DNA of 64,000 nucleotides, taken from positions 1 through 64,000 of the forward strand of contig NZ_RJPT01000008.1 in the NCBI RefSeq assembly GCF_003943515.1. The letters run 5' to 3'. Positions within the stretch are counted from its first letter, which is position 1. Each line of letters opens with the position of its first letter. This DNA comes from Streptococcus cristatus. Lineage in GTDB: Bacteria; Bacillota; Bacilli; Lactobacillales; Streptococcaceae. Under the pieces are notes generated by a model that was not told the origin of the DNA, made no database searches, and saw nothing but the letters and a program-made list of their open reading frames with translations. This document shows positions 18,009 through 27,304 of this stretch, piece by piece. A program made the position numbers and the translations under genes.

Positions 18009-18440
18009 CTACCAATTATTGATTTCAGCCGTGACTTTTTGGGCTGCACTTTCACTCACTGCAACAACTAAGATACTGTCATTATCCGCAATGATGCTGA
18101 AAATTTCCTCAGAAAATTCTTTACTCAGGTGGCGTTTGACCACCGCTGCACTCCCTGGCACCAGATTGAGATTGAGCATATTTCCTAGATTTTGACAGGC
18201 CAAAATATTATTTTCTGCCAACTTCAGACTATTGGTTGCTGTTTTGGGAAGCTCATAGATATAGGTATTATCTTTAAAAGGGATTTTTACAATCCCTAGC
18301 TCCTTGATGTCTCGTGAAACCGTTGCCTGTGTCGCTGTAATACCAGACTCCCTGAGATGTGCTACAATTTCCTCTTGGGTGCCAATCTCAAACTCGCTGA
18401 CAAATCGTCTGATTTTCTCTAATCTATCCTTCTTCTTCAT
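18009..18440 (-). CDS. argR: ArgR-family arginine regulator
   Basis: A 143-residue transcription factor. The N-terminal winged helix (residues 1-70) has EEIVAHLRESG and ATQATVSRDIKELG. The C-terminal oligomerisation/arginine-binding domain carries GSAAVV and the IIADNDSILV motif. Streptococci have several ArgR paralogues. The copy beside recN and tlyA corresponds by position to the one called AhrC in pneumococcus, which regulates arginine genes with arginine as co-effector. Its start overlaps the end of tlyA by 17 bases, so translation is probably coupled. Confidence 0.93.
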   Translation of the reverse strand: MKKKDRLEKIRRFVSEFEIGTQEEIVAHLRESGITATQATVSRDIKELGIVKIPFKDNTYIYELPKTATNSLKLAENNILACQNLGNMLNLNLVPGSAAVVKRHLSKEFSEEIFSIIADNDSILVVAVSESAAQKVTAEINNW

Positions 18441-19248
18441 CTTTAAATTCCTTGTGGGCCGCCTCTACGACAGCGACTAAGTCTTGCTCCAAGTCATTTT
18501 TCGGCTGCTTACTTTTCTCCAGAAAGGCTAAAAATTCAACATTACCATGCCCACCCTGAATCGGAGAAAAATCTAAACCTTTGACTGAAAAACCTGCTTC
18601 TACCATAAAGGCTGTCACGGTTTCCAGCACCGCCAAATGAACTTTCTTGTCCTTGATAATTCCCTTCTTGCCAATCTGCTCGCGGCCAGCCTCAAACTGA
18701 GGCTTGATCAAGGCCACGACCTGCCCTCCCTCCTCTAAAATATGATAGAGGGCCGGCAAAATCAAGCTGAGCGAGATAAAGCTGACGTCAATGCTGGCAA
18801 AGCTGGGCTGAAAGTCAAAATCAGCTGGCTCGGCATAGCGGAAATTGAACTGCTCCATGCTGACAACCCGTTCATCTTGGCGAAGTTTCCAAGCCAACTG
18901 GTTGGTTCCGACATCAACAGCATAGACTAATCGTGCTCCCGCCTGCAACATGACATCGGTAAATCCTCCAGTCGAAGCTCCGATATCCAAGGCTACTCGG
19001 TCTGCCACCGAAAGGCCAAACACTTGCAAAGCCTTGTCTAATTTTAGGCCGCCCCGACTGACATACTTGAGCTTTTCTCCCTTGAGCTTGAGCTCTGTTG
19101 CATCATCGATTTTTTCACCTGGTTTGTCAAAACGCTCTCCATTAGCAAGTGACACGACCAGACCTGCCATCACTCCGCGCTTGGCCTGTTCTCGGGTCTC
19201 AAAGAGGCCTTGTCGATAGGCCAGTACATCCACTCTTTCCTTAGCCAT
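18424..19248 (-). CDS. tlyA: TlyA-family rRNA 2'-O-methyltransferase
   Basis: A 274-residue protein. An N-terminal S4 RNA-binding domain (ERVDVLAYRQGLFETREQAKRG, split here at a natural point: ERVDVLAYRQGLF then ETREQAKRG) is followed by a Rossmann methyltransferase domain with VALDIGASTGGFTDVML, AVDVGTNQLAW and the FIALIKPQFEAG-type block (VVALIKPQFEAGR). Family members methylate cytidines in 16S and 23S rRNA at the 2'-hydroxyl. They were once called haemolysins. The start overlaps ispA by eight bases and the end overlaps argR. It is part of the conserved recN operon. Confidence 0.92.
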   Translation of the reverse strand: MAKERVDVLAYRQGLFETREQAKRGVMAGLVVSLANGERFDKPGEKIDDATELKLKGEKLKYVSRGGLKLDKALQVFGLSVADRVALDIGASTGGFTDVMLQAGARLVYAVDVGTNQLAWKLRQDERVVSMEQFNFRYAEPADFDFQPSFASIDVSFISLSLILPALYHILEEGGQVVALIKPQFEAGREQIGKKGIIKDKKVHLAVLETVTAFMVEAGFSVKGLDFSPIQGGHGNVEFLAFLEKSKQPKNDLEQDLVAVVEAAHKEFKDEEEG

Positions 19249-20116
19249 CCAGTCTCAAACTTTCTATTATTTTTTGAATTTCTTTAGCTGAAAAATCACT
19301 TTCTTTTTCTAATTGCTCTAGCATACTTTTCGCTTGTTCCAGCGTTTCATCGAAAAAGTCTCTGGCTCCATCCAAACCTAGTAAGGCTGGATAAGTTGAT
19401 TTCTCAGCCGCCAGATCCTTCTGCGGTGTCTTACCGATCTGCTCAAAACTGGCTGTCACATCTAAAATATCATCCCGCACCTGAAAAGCCAACCCCAAGA
19501 GTTCTCCTACTTGACGGAGCTTCCCTAGAACAGATTGACCAGTCTGAGCAATAATTCCCGCTGCTACAAAAGGATAGGCCAAGAGCTTGCCTGTCTTATT
19601 GGCGTGAATGGTCTGGAGCTGGTCCATGGTCAACTTGTGACCTTCTCCCTGCATATCCAAAACCTGCCCAGCTACCATACCAAAGGATCCAGCCGCCAAA
19701 GACAGCTCTGCTATCAGATCCACCTTGACCTGACTAGGGAGCTCTGCCATTGCCACCAAACCATAAGGATCCAAAAAGAGAGAATCTCCCGCTAAAATGG
19801 CCATATCCTCCCCGAATTTCTTGTGGCTGGTCAGACGCCCACGGCGGTAGTCATCATTATCCATAGCTGGCAAATCATCATGGATCAGGCTACCAGTGTG
19901 AATCATCTCTAGAGCTGCTGCCACCTGAAAGTGGGCAGGAGTTAATTCCAGACCAAAGCCCTCCAGCAACTCCAAAAGCAAGAGAGGGCGAATCCGCTTA
20001 CCACCAGCCTCGATAGAATAGAGAATGGTCTCAGTCAAATCCGCTGACACTTCCTTGCTCTGATAAAAATCTTGAATCGTCAGGCCAATTTGCCTGATTT
20101 TATGCTCTGTTGTCAT
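19241..20116 (-). CDS. ispA: Farnesyl diphosphate synthase
   Basis: A 291-residue prenyl transferase that condenses isopentenyl and allylic diphosphates to farnesyl diphosphate for undecaprenol-based wall synthesis. The first aspartate-rich motif is DDLPAMDND near residue 85 and the second is RDDILD near 225. GGKRIRPLL provides a diphosphate-binding arginine. It overlaps xseB by four bases (ATGA-type) and tlyA by eight, so it is translated as part of the xseA-to-recN operon. Confidence 0.95.
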   Translation of the reverse strand: MTTEHKIRQIGLTIQDFYQSKEVSADLTETILYSIEAGGKRIRPLLLLELLEGFGLELTPAHFQVAAALEMIHTGSLIHDDLPAMDNDDYRRGRLTSHKKFGEDMAILAGDSLFLDPYGLVAMAELPSQVKVDLIAELSLAAGSFGMVAGQVLDMQGEGHKLTMDQLQTIHANKTGKLLAYPFVAAGIIAQTGQSVLGKLRQVGELLGLAFQVRDDILDVTASFEQIGKTPQKDLAAEKSTYPALLGLDGARDFFDETLEQAKSMLEQLEKESDFSAKEIQKIIESLRLDG

Positions 20117-20325
20117 TCCATATCCGTTTCCGTGCCATCCGCCTGCATGACCTTGACCAAGGTCTTTTCTGCCTGATCTAGCGTCTTTTGCAAGTCTTTA
20201 GACAGCTGCATGCCCTTCTGGAATTCAGCGATTGCCTCTTCCAAGGCCACATCCCCATTTTCCAGCTTCTGGACAATAGCTTCCAAATCAGCTAAATTTT
20301 CTTCAAATTTCTTGTCTTTTGACAT
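20113..20325 (-). CDS. xseB: Exodeoxyribonuclease VII small subunit
   Basis: A 70-residue helical protein that binds several copies to XseA to form exonuclease VII, a single-strand nuclease in DNA repair. [19 protein letters not shown] and [14 protein letters not shown] are the family signature, and length is normal. The start lies inside the end of xseA (23-base overlap), implying coupled synthesis. Confidence 0.95.
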   Translation of the reverse strand: MSKDKKFEENLADLEAIVQKLENGDVALEEAIAEFQKGMQLSKDLQKTLDQAEKTLVKVMQADGTETDME

Positions 20326-21643
20326 CTTTTACCTCAACTTGGACCTGACCATCCCGCATGAGAATGGTCAGCTGGTCCTTCTTCTTGATATCCTGACTGG
20401 ACTCGATTACTGTTTCATTTTTTTGGATAATAGCGTAGCCCCGCGCCACGATTCGACTGGTATCCAGCATGAGTAGCGCATCCGACAGCCGCTTAACTTC
20501 AGCCACCTTATGGTCATAGATAACCGCCATATTGCTACGCAACAAGCGTTCTTGCTGACGAACCTGCTCCTGATAGCGCTGCACCTGCCGCAGAGGTGAC
20601 AGAGAATCTAAGCGGTGACAGAGAATCTTGACCTGCTGGACTTCTTCACTATAATATTCGCGAATTTTTTGCTTTAATCGTAGATTAAGCTGGTCTAGCT
20701 TTTGCAGATAGCCATCATAAAGTCGCTCTGGCTGCCGAAAAATAACAGAGGCAGCCAGCTTGCGCAAGCGTTCTCGCTGGTAAGCCAGACGATTTGCAGC
20801 TGCATTGGACAGACGATTTTGCTGCTGGCTCAAATGCCCCAGAAGATCCAGCTTTGTGACTGGCGTCGCCAATTCAGCAGCGGCTGTGGGAGTTGCTGCT
20901 CGTCGGTCCGCCACAAAGTCAGCAAGAGTCGTGTCCGTTTCATGCCCCACACTGGAAATGATCGGAATCCGAGACTCAAATATGGCTCGTACGACAATTT
21001 CCTCATTAAAAGCCCAAAGATCCTCGATGGACCCGCCGCCCCGACCAATAATCAAAACATCCAAATCTTCTCGCTCATTGGCTCGACGGATATTAGCCGC
21101 CACCTCGGCGGCAGCTCCCTCTCCCTGAACCTTGGTCGGATAAAGCAGGATATCCACGCCTGGAAAACGACGGCTGACTGTCGTGATAATATCTCGGATA
21201 ACAGCTCCGCTAGGACTGGTCACCACCCCAATTTTCTTAGGAAACTGAGGCAAGGCTTGTTTAAACTTATCTTGGAAAAGACCTTCTTCTCCCAGTTTTT
21301 TCTTGAGTTGCTCGAACTGAACAGCCAAGGCGCCAATGCCGTCTGGCTCAGCCTTTTCAATGACAATCGAATATGACCCACTTGGCTCATAGAGCTGGAC
21401 ACGGCCAATGACATTGACCTTCATGCCCTCTTCTAGTTCAAAACCAAGCTTTTTATAAACACCTGACCAAATAGTCGCCTGAATAACTGCCTTCTCATCC
21501 TTGAGGGAAAAATACTGGTGATTGGGGCGCTTGCGAAAATTAGAGACCTGACCTGTCAGATAAACCCGCTCCAAATAAGGATCACGGTCAAACTTCATCT
21601 TCAGATAACGGGTCAAGGTCGAAACAGATAAATAATCTGGCAT
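20303..21643 (-). CDS. xseA: Exodeoxyribonuclease VII large subunit
   Basis: A 446-residue nuclease subunit. An N-terminal OB fold ([25 protein letters not shown]) binds single-stranded DNA. The catalytic core has [31 protein letters not shown] and [16 protein letters not shown]. The C-terminal half is long and helical and holds XseB. It is the first gene of a six-gene operon, with a TATAAT -10 at 21683-21688. Confidence 0.96.
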   Translation of the reverse strand: MPDYLSVSTLTRYLKMKFDRDPYLERVYLTGQVSNFRKRPNHQYFSLKDEKAVIQATIWSGVYKKLGFELEEGMKVNVIGRVQLYEPSGSYSIVIEKAEPDGIGALAVQFEQLKKKLGEEGLFQDKFKQALPQFPKKIGVVTSPSGAVIRDIITTVSRRFPGVDILLYPTKVQGEGAAAEVAANIRRANEREDLDVLIIGRGGGSIEDLWAFNEEIVVRAIFESRIPIISSVGHETDTTLADFVADRRAATPTAAAELATPVTKLDLLGHLSQQQNRLSNAAANRLAYQRERLRKLAASVIFRQPERLYDGYLQKLDQLNLRLKQKIREYYSEEVQQVKILCHRLDSLSPLRQVQRYQEQVRQQERLLRSNMAVIYDHKVAEVKRLSDALLMLDTSRIVARGYAIIQKNETVIESSQDIKKKDQLTILMRDGQVQVEVKDVKRQEI

Positions 21644-21682
21644 GTCGCTCCCTTTCTATTTTCTAGTATTTGCGTAACTTTT

Positions 21683-21688
21683 ATTATA
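21683..21688 (-). promoter_or_regulatory. -10 of the xseA operon promoter
   Basis: Minus-strand TATAAT (in TTGGTATAATAAA) about 40 bases before xseA. A partial -35 (ACTGAC) lies 16 bases upstream. Confidence 0.55.
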
Positions 21689-21744
21689 CCAAAAAATGGA
21701 GGAAGTCAGTAATTCCAAGTTCCCAATTTTCAGGATAGAAATCA

Positions 21745-21969
21745 CTAAGATTTTGTACTTTCCTTGATAATTTGATACATTTCGATATGCAACTGTTGCG
21801 CAATGAATTCTAAGGTTAGTAAACTAGGAATCGAATCGCCTGCCTCAATACGAGCCAGCTGTCTGACTGTCAAACGAGTCTCATCCTCACACAGCAATTC
21901 CCTTGTCATTTTACGTTGTTCCCGCAGTTCTCTAATTTTTTTTCCAATTGCTACTTTTAGCTCTGACAT
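21745..21969 (-). CDS. Short XRE-type helix-turn-helix protein
   Basis: A 74-residue protein that is almost only a helix-turn-helix: KKIRELREQRKMTRELL, then TVRQLARIEAGDSIPSLLTLEFIAQQL. This N-terminus closely resembles that of the larger TPR-type peptide-responsive regulators (Rgg/PlcR/TprA-like) of streptococci, but the frame stops at TAG where their peptide-binding TPR domain should begin. It could be a genuine small regulator or the leftover of a truncated one. GGAAAG precedes the ATG and a TATAAT promoter lies upstream near 22037, so it is probably expressed. Confidence 0.65.
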   Translation of the reverse strand: MSELKVAIGKKIRELREQRKMTRELLCEDETRLTVRQLARIEAGDSIPSLLTLEFIAQQLHIEMYQIIKESTKS

Positions 21970-22189
21970 GGCACTTTCCGCACTTATCCTTTTCTACTAG
22001 TTTTTATACTTTTAACTCTCATACTTTATTTTTATTATAGCACAAAAAAGTTTTCTATCGTATTAACTTTTTTCTATAAATTAAAAAGTAATTATGTGAG
22101 AAAGTTGATGAATCCTAGACTTTTCCTAACTAAGACAAGACTTCCTAATCCATAAAAAGAGACTCAGATTTTTCCAAACCTCCCAAGAT

Positions 22190-23032
22190 TTATTGACTCA
22201 AATTTTTCATCCAAGTTGGAATTCGTTGACTCAATTCTGTCGGTAATACCACATAAACCTCTTTGGCTAATTCATCCGCAATGGCTGAATGCAAGTAGGT
22301 CGCAGCTATCACTCTTTCAAAAAGTGAAACCTGCTGAAATTGACCTGCAAAACCAGCAATCATCCCTGCCAAGGTATCTCCCATACCACCAGTTGCTTGA
22401 TGGGGACCACCAATCTGCAGTTGATAAACATCCTTTTCCCCACTCTGAAAAACTCGCGTTCCATTCCTTTTCTGCACAACTAGAGTTCCCTTAGGAAATT
22501 GGTTAACAGCCTTTTGGCTAGATTTTTCGTCCTGTGACTCGATGGGCAGACCAGACAAGCTTTCCCATTCTTTCTGATGAGGGGTAAAAATTGTCTGGGA
22601 CTTTGGAAAAGGCAGAGCTTGCTTGGCAAAAAGCGATATAGCACCCCCATCCATAATCAGTATTTGTTGCTTGTTTACAAGCTGTAAAACCAGCTGCAGC
22701 ACTGATTTCTCTAAAGAATTTTCAGCTAAACCCGGCCCAATTAAAATAACAGTAGCCTTGCGGATCTGAACCATCAGTCGCTCTTGCTCCCACAAATCAA
22801 AGGCCATAGCCTCTGGCAAATGAGCATGGAGGCCGGAAATATTTTCCCGTTCAGTTGCAACTGTCACCAAACCAGCTCCGCTCCTTACTGCGGCCAAAGC
22901 AGCCATGATAATAGCTCCGCCATAGGGATAGGTCCCACCAATCAAGAGCAGGCGACCATAGTTACCTTTATGACTTTCTGGCGATCGATTTATAATAACC
23001 TTTTTCAAAAGCCTGTCACTGACTAGTTTCAT
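22190..23032 (-). CDS. nnrD: ADP-dependent (S)-NAD(P)H-hydrate dehydratase
   Basis: A 280-residue enzyme of the YjeF C-terminal/ribokinase-like fold that dehydrates damaged NAD(P)H hydrates, using ADP. HKGNYGRLLLIGGT near residue 20, ALAAVRSGAGLVTVAT, IGPGL, TPHQKEW and GGMGDTLAGMIAGF (with the catalytic aspartate) are the family blocks. The epimerase half (NnrE), fused in some bacteria, is absent here. GAGG lies upstream of the ATG. It is followed by an orphan HTH gene and preceded by a long gene-free region. Confidence 0.92.
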   Translation of the reverse strand: MKLVSDRLLKKVIINRSPESHKGNYGRLLLIGGTYPYGGAIIMAALAAVRSGAGLVTVATERENISGLHAHLPEAMAFDLWEQERLMVQIRKATVILIGPGLAENSLEKSVLQLVLQLVNKQQILIMDGGAISLFAKQALPFPKSQTIFTPHQKEWESLSGLPIESQDEKSSQKAVNQFPKGTLVVQKRNGTRVFQSGEKDVYQLQIGGPHQATGGMGDTLAGMIAGFAGQFQQVSLFERVIAATYLHSAIADELAKEVYVVLPTELSQRIPTWMKNLSQ

Positions 23033-23040
23033 ATTTGAAC

Positions 23041-23590
23041 CTCTATAATTATTTAAATGTTTTCAAAAATCAATATTACCCGCTCAAGCACATCAAGCAA
23101 AGAAATTCGACTGCTATTTTCTATCCCTCATAAGCATATCTTTATTGAATTCTAGTTGCGTAAGAGAACAGTGTTGAGCCCAACAAAAAGCATTATCTTT
23201 CTTCACTTCACAATCAAAAGCTAAAATTACTCTCCATCTCGCCAGTTATCGCCAATAACTATATCCTATACTTTGACATTTTTTCCGAAATTTCTAACCT
23301 TTATTTATACCCGAGCAATTTTTCTTCTCCCATATTTTACCATATTTTCGCTCGATGTTTAAAATGAAGAAATAGATTCAGAGAAAGGACCATGTGGAAC
23401 TGTTACATTGCTTACTACCACAGCACTTAATAAATGGAAACTTCCACCAAAGAAAACTATACCACGATACTCTAGCCTCATCTAAAAAAGACCCAGCGGA
23501 TTTTAAAAAACATGTAGTTGCCAATGTAACTTTTTAGTTGTAACCAAAAACAGCTATCGGATCATCCAAACAAACAAATTTATCTTGAAA
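23041..23590. other. Gene-free interval, upstream part
   Basis: About 550 AT-rich bases between nnrD and the hairpin array. I see no convincing gene. The only candidate is a 40-codon minus-strand frame at 23359-23481 without a ribosome site. The region may be a decayed remnant of something, but no frame is recognisable. Confidence 0.5.
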
Positions 23591-23595
23591 ACAAA

Positions 23596-23857
23596 AAAAG
23601 GTCCATTGGACCTTTTCAAAATGTTAAGTTACTACTGTAACTTTCTATCAACAACCTAAAAATGTCTCCCAGACATTTTGAAGAAAACTCGCTTTCGCGA
23701 GTTCCCATCTGCAACCTGAAACAATCCCCCGGATTTTGACGAAAACTCTGTTTTCTTTATCCGCAACTTAAAAAGGTCCACTGGACCTTAATAAGCGAAA
23801 ACTCGCTATCACGAGTTCCCATCTGCAAGCTGAAACAATCTCCCAGATTGTTTCAGC
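23596..23857. repeat. Array of nine consecutive hairpins after livF
   Basis: Nine inverted repeats stand about 29 bases apart: 23596-23616, 23626-23643, 23659-23679, 23686-23703, 23723-23735, 23741-23755, 23773-23789, 23800-23817 and 23829-23857. The last is a 13-bp perfect stem overlapping the livF stop codon. The AACTCG hairpins share the flank CCCATCTGCAA, and three others have a CCC loop, so the region looks like imperfect tandem copies of a ~57-bp two-hairpin unit. On the minus strand several hairpins are followed by T-runs and could terminate the liv transcript. Confidence 0.85.
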
Positions 23858-24563
23858 CACCTAAATATGCTTTGCGGACTTCGTCAGAAGCGAGGAGCTC
23901 TTGACCGGTTCCAGACAGAGCGATTTTTCCTGTTTCAAGAACATAACCACGGTCTGCGATAGACAGTGCTTTATTGGCATTTTGCTCAATCAAAAGCACA
24001 GTTGTCCCCTGCTTTTGGATATCTTGAATGATATCAAAGATTTCTTGGATGAAGATTGGCGCCAAGCCCATAGAAGGCTCATCCAAGAGCAAGAGCTTAG
24101 GCGTAGACATGAGCGCTCGGCCCATAGCTAGCATTTGCTGCTCACCTCCAGAAAGAGTAGCTGCATCTTGGTTCTTACGCTCTTCCAAGCGTGGAAAACG
24201 AGAGAAGACCTTTTTGAGATTAGCTTGGTTTTCTTCACGATTTTTCTTAAGAAAGGCTCCCATTTCAAGATTTTCCAAAACAGTCAGGCCTGGAAAAACA
24301 TGACGCCCTTCTGGAACCTGTGAAAGCCCAGCAGCTACAATCTTTTGAGCAGGCACTTTCTGAATTTCATTGCCTAAAAATTCAATCTTCCCAGCACTTG
24401 GGCGAACCAAACCAGAGATCGTGCGGAGGATAGTCGTTTTACCAGCACCATTGGCACCGATAAGGGAAACAACCTCCCCCTCGTTGACTTCAAAGCTGAC
24501 ATCACGGACAGCCTGAATCATGCCATAGTGGACAGATAGATTTTCAACTTTGAGCATGGACAT
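23853..24563 (-). CDS. livF: Branched-chain amino-acid ABC transporter ATPase LivF
   Basis: A 236-residue ATPase of the HAAT-family importer. Walker A GANGAGKTT, the LSGGEQQMLAMGRAL signature and Walker B LLLLDEPSMGLAP are present. LivF-type proteins pair with LivG. The start overlaps the livG stop as TAATG, with GGAGGT eight bases upstream. It is the last gene of livJ-livH-livM-livG-livF. Its stop codon lies inside a 13-bp hairpin that begins the nine-hairpin array. Confidence 0.95.
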   Translation of the reverse strand: MSMLKVENLSVHYGMIQAVRDVSFEVNEGEVVSLIGANGAGKTTILRTISGLVRPSAGKIEFLGNEIQKVPAQKIVAAGLSQVPEGRHVFPGLTVLENLEMGAFLKKNREENQANLKKVFSRFPRLEERKNQDAATLSGGEQQMLAMGRALMSTPKLLLLDEPSMGLAPIFIQEIFDIIQDIQKQGTTVLLIEQNANKALSIADRGYVLETGKIALSGTGQELLASDEVRKAYLGG

Positions 24564-25327
24564 TAGGCTTCACCTCCTAGATAAGCTTCAATAACGCGCT
24601 TGTCATTCTTAATCTCATCTGGTGTGCCATGGGCAATCAAGCGACCGTATTCTAGTACGTAGATGCGCTCAGTTACTTCCATAACCAGACTCATATCATG
24701 CTCAATCAGCATGATGGTAATATTAAATTCATTTTTAATCCGACGGATTAGGGCAGTCAGCTCTGCTGTCTCCTGAGGATTCATCCCAGCAGCTGGCTCA
24801 TCCAAGAAGAGAATCTTAGGCTCTGTGGCAAGTGCTCGGACAATCTCCAGACGACGTTGCTGACCATAGGCCAAATTTTTAGCTAAGGTTTCTGCTTCCT
24901 TATCCAAGTCAAAGATGGCCAGCAATTCCAAAGCTTTCGCTTTCAATTCTTCTTCATTTTTATAAAATGCCGGAAGGCGGAAGAAAGAAGCCAGTACATG
25001 AGGTTTATGGTGATTACCAAAAGCAATCAATACATTGTCCAAAACGGTCAAATCTTTAAAAAGACGAATATTTTGGAAAGTCCGGCTGAGACCCAGAGTT
25101 GCAATTTTGTAAGGTGTTTTACCATTCAGCAAATGACCATCCAAAGTAACCGTTCCCTCACTCGGCTCATAGACGCCTGTCAAAAGGTTGAAAAGAGTTG
25201 TTTTTCCAGCACCGTTAGGCCCAATAAGACCGACCAGTTCCCCTTCGTTCAATTCCAGAGTCACGTCACTAACAGCTGTTAGTCCTCCAAAATTTTTGGT
25301 TAATTTTTTTACATCAAGAAGTGCCAT
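24563..25327 (-). CDS. livG: Branched-chain amino-acid ABC transporter ATPase LivG
   Basis: A 254-residue ATPase. Walker A GPNGAGKTT, a LAYGQQRRLEIVRALA signature in place of LSGGQ (usual for LivG), Walker B ILFLDEPAAGMNP and the LivG-specific LIRRIKNEFNITIMLIEHDM near the end (given as motifs, not one block). It adjoins livM by one shared base and livF through a TAATG overlap, so the last three genes are translationally coupled. Confidence 0.95.
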   Translation of the reverse strand: MALLDVKKLTKNFGGLTAVSDVTLELNEGELVGLIGPNGAGKTTLFNLLTGVYEPSEGTVTLDGHLLNGKTPYKIATLGLSRTFQNIRLFKDLTVLDNVLIAFGNHHKPHVLASFFRLPAFYKNEEELKAKALELLAIFDLDKEAETLAKNLAYGQQRRLEIVRALATEPKILFLDEPAAGMNPQETAELTALIRRIKNEFNITIMLIEHDMSLVMEVTERIYVLEYGRLIAHGTPDEIKNDKRVIEAYLGGEA

Positions 25328-26280
25328 TATTCTTTGACCTCCTTATTCTTTTTAAAGAGCTTAGCCAAGCTCAATTCCCAAGTACCAAGCAAGCCGCCTG
25401 GACGGAAAATCATCACCAAGATTAAGGCAAGTGAATAAACAATCATCCGAACGCTTGAGATATCTTGTAAAAGCATATTAAGGATCCCCAGTACCACTGC
25501 CGCTACAATTGCTCCAGTCATTGACCCAAGACCACCAAAAACGACGATAATCAAAACGTTAATCGTATTTATGAAGGAATAGTCTTTTGGTACAACAGAG
25601 CCAACAAATCCAGCCTGCAAAGAGCCTGCAATAGAAGCTGTAATAGCTCCAAAAACGAAAGCAATGACTTTAATTTTTGTTGTATTGACACCGACAGACT
25701 CTGCCGCAATCTCGTCCTCACGAACAGACAAGGTGCTGCGTCCGATAGGACTGCGGAGGAAGTTGAGGGTCAAAATAGTCGTAATCACAACGAAGACATA
25801 GACCAGCTGCCAAGATGTAAATGGCGGAATAGACAGGATACCTGCCGCACCATTGGTCAATTCTCCACCATTGACAATCAAAATCCGGATAATTTCAGAA
25901 ACACCCAGGGTCGCAATCGCCAAATAGTCTCCCTTTAGGCGAAGGGTCGGAATACCAACAAGCAGGGCCACCGCACCTGCAAGCACAGCGCCAACCAACA
26001 TAGCAATAAAGAAAGTCCCATAGTTTGGAGATTTAGAGCCCATAATAGCTACTGCATAGGCACCAATCGCCATAAAGCCAGCATGCCCAAGAGAGAATTG
26101 CCCAGAAAAACCAACGATAAGATTGAGGCCAACGGCCAAAATAATATTAATCCCAATCTGCTCAAAGATTTGCAGATAGAAAGGATTGAGAATGCCTGTG
26201 CTAGCAAGCACTGTCATCAAAAGGTAGCCAAAGAGGATCAGAGCAAGCCATAACGCATTTACTTTTAAATTATTTTTCAT
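25327..26280 (-). CDS. livM: Branched-chain amino-acid ABC transporter permease LivM
   Basis: A 317-residue membrane protein with about eight to ten helices. GFSGQFSLGHAGFMAIGAY and KGDYLAIATLGVSEI are the LivM signatures, and the permease EAA-like loop is near DYSFINTINVLIIVVFGG (18 residues). It forms the translocation channel with LivH. It starts three bases after livH ends. Confidence 0.95.
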   Translation of the reverse strand: MKNNLKVNALWLALILFGYLLMTVLASTGILNPFYLQIFEQIGINIILAVGLNLIVGFSGQFSLGHAGFMAIGAYAVAIMGSKSPNYGTFFIAMLVGAVLAGAVALLVGIPTLRLKGDYLAIATLGVSEIIRILIVNGGELTNGAAGILSIPPFTSWQLVYVFVVITTILTLNFLRSPIGRSTLSVREDEIAAESVGVNTTKIKVIAFVFGAITASIAGSLQAGFVGSVVPKDYSFINTINVLIIVVFGGLGSMTGAIVAAVVLGILNMLLQDISSVRMIVYSLALILVMIFRPGGLLGTWELSLAKLFKKNKEVKE

Positions 26281-26283
26281 ACA

Positions 26284-27165
26284 TTACACCTTCTCTTTCA
26301 CATTTTTACCTAGAATACCAGCTGGGCGAACCAATAGAATGATAATTAAGATCGCATACACAATCGCATCACGGAAATCTGACAGTCCAACTGCTGTTGC
26401 AAAAGTTTCCAAGAGACCGATTACAAAACCACCCAAAGCTGCCCCTGGGATGATACCAATTCCTCCCAAAACTGCCGCAACGAAAGACTTGATACCTGGG
26501 GTCATTCCCATCAGTGGCTCAAGCGAGTTGTAATAAAGGGCAATCAGCACCCCTGCTGCTCCTGCCAAGGCTGAACCCAAGGCAAAAGTAAAGCTGATCG
26601 TACGATTGACATTGATTCCCATGAGCTGGGCAGCATCGCTATCCACGGAAACAGCCCGCATGGCTTTCCCCATTTTGGTTTTTTGCACGATAAACTGCAA
26701 ACCAACCATGAGTAAAATAGAAATTCCCAAAATCATTAGTTGGATATTGGAAATCGAAACTGGTCCAATCGTATAACGCACTGTTTCAATCACCTGAGGG
26801 AAAGAACGAGTATTGGCACCTACAAAGAAGACCATCCCGTATTCCAAAAGGAAAGAAACTCCAATCGCCGTAATCAAGGCTGCAATCCGTGTCGAATTGC
26901 GCAGCGGACGATAGGCTAAGAATTCAATCACTACACCGAGGATTGCTGTACCAACCATAGATAAAATAAGGGCCACAAAGAAATTCAGGTGAAGGGTGTT
27001 AATCAGGTAATATCCCATGAAAGCACCGATCATATAAATGTCTCCATGCGCGAAATTGATCAGTTTGATAATCCCGTAAACCATGGTATAACCCAAGGCC
27101 AGAAGCGCATAGACACTCCCCAAAATCAATCCATTGGCTAGCTGCTGAAGAATTTGTTCGAGCAT
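26284..27165 (-). CDS. livH: Branched-chain amino-acid ABC transporter permease LivH
   Basis: A 293-residue membrane protein with about eight helices. NGLILGSVYALLALGYTMVYG, given as NGLILGSVYAL and LGYTMVYGII, with INFAHGDIYMIGAF and VVAAVLGGIG-like FVAAVLGGIGIIPGA, is typical of LivH. It is separated from livJ by 139 bases containing a CTGGGA/TCCCAG hairpin. That hairpin could stabilise or partly end the livJ message, so the binding protein is made in excess. Confidence 0.94.
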   Translation of the reverse strand: MLEQILQQLANGLILGSVYALLALGYTMVYGIIKLINFAHGDIYMIGAFMGYYLINTLHLNFFVALILSMVGTAILGVVIEFLAYRPLRNSTRIAALITAIGVSFLLEYGMVFFVGANTRSFPQVIETVRYTIGPVSISNIQLMILGISILLMVGLQFIVQKTKMGKAMRAVSVDSDAAQLMGINVNRTISFTFALGSALAGAAGVLIALYYNSLEPLMGMTPGIKSFVAAVLGGIGIIPGAALGGFVIGLLETFATAVGLSDFRDAIVYAILIIILLVRPAGILGKNVKEKV

Positions 27166-27277
27166 TCCACACCACTCTTTCTAATATAAAATAAGAGCAG
27201 AAACAACAATCTCAGACGAAGCCTTGTCTTGCCGTCTCTACTCAAACATCATAAGCAAGTAATAAACAAGCCAAAGA

Positions 27278-27293
27278 CTGGGAATGCTCCCAG
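27278..27293 (-). terminator. livJ-livH intercistronic hairpin
   Basis: CTGGGA-atgc-TCCCAG, with only a weak T-tract beyond it on the minus strand. It is a candidate partial terminator or 3' end stabiliser of livJ, inferred from position. Confidence 0.4.
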
Positions 27294-27304
27294 CCTCAGA
27301 CCCT

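Noticed and set aside
23596-23857. CRISPR array or tRNA cluster in the hairpin region
   Set aside because: The hairpins differ in sequence, have no constant repeat and no tRNA arms or CCA-type ends.
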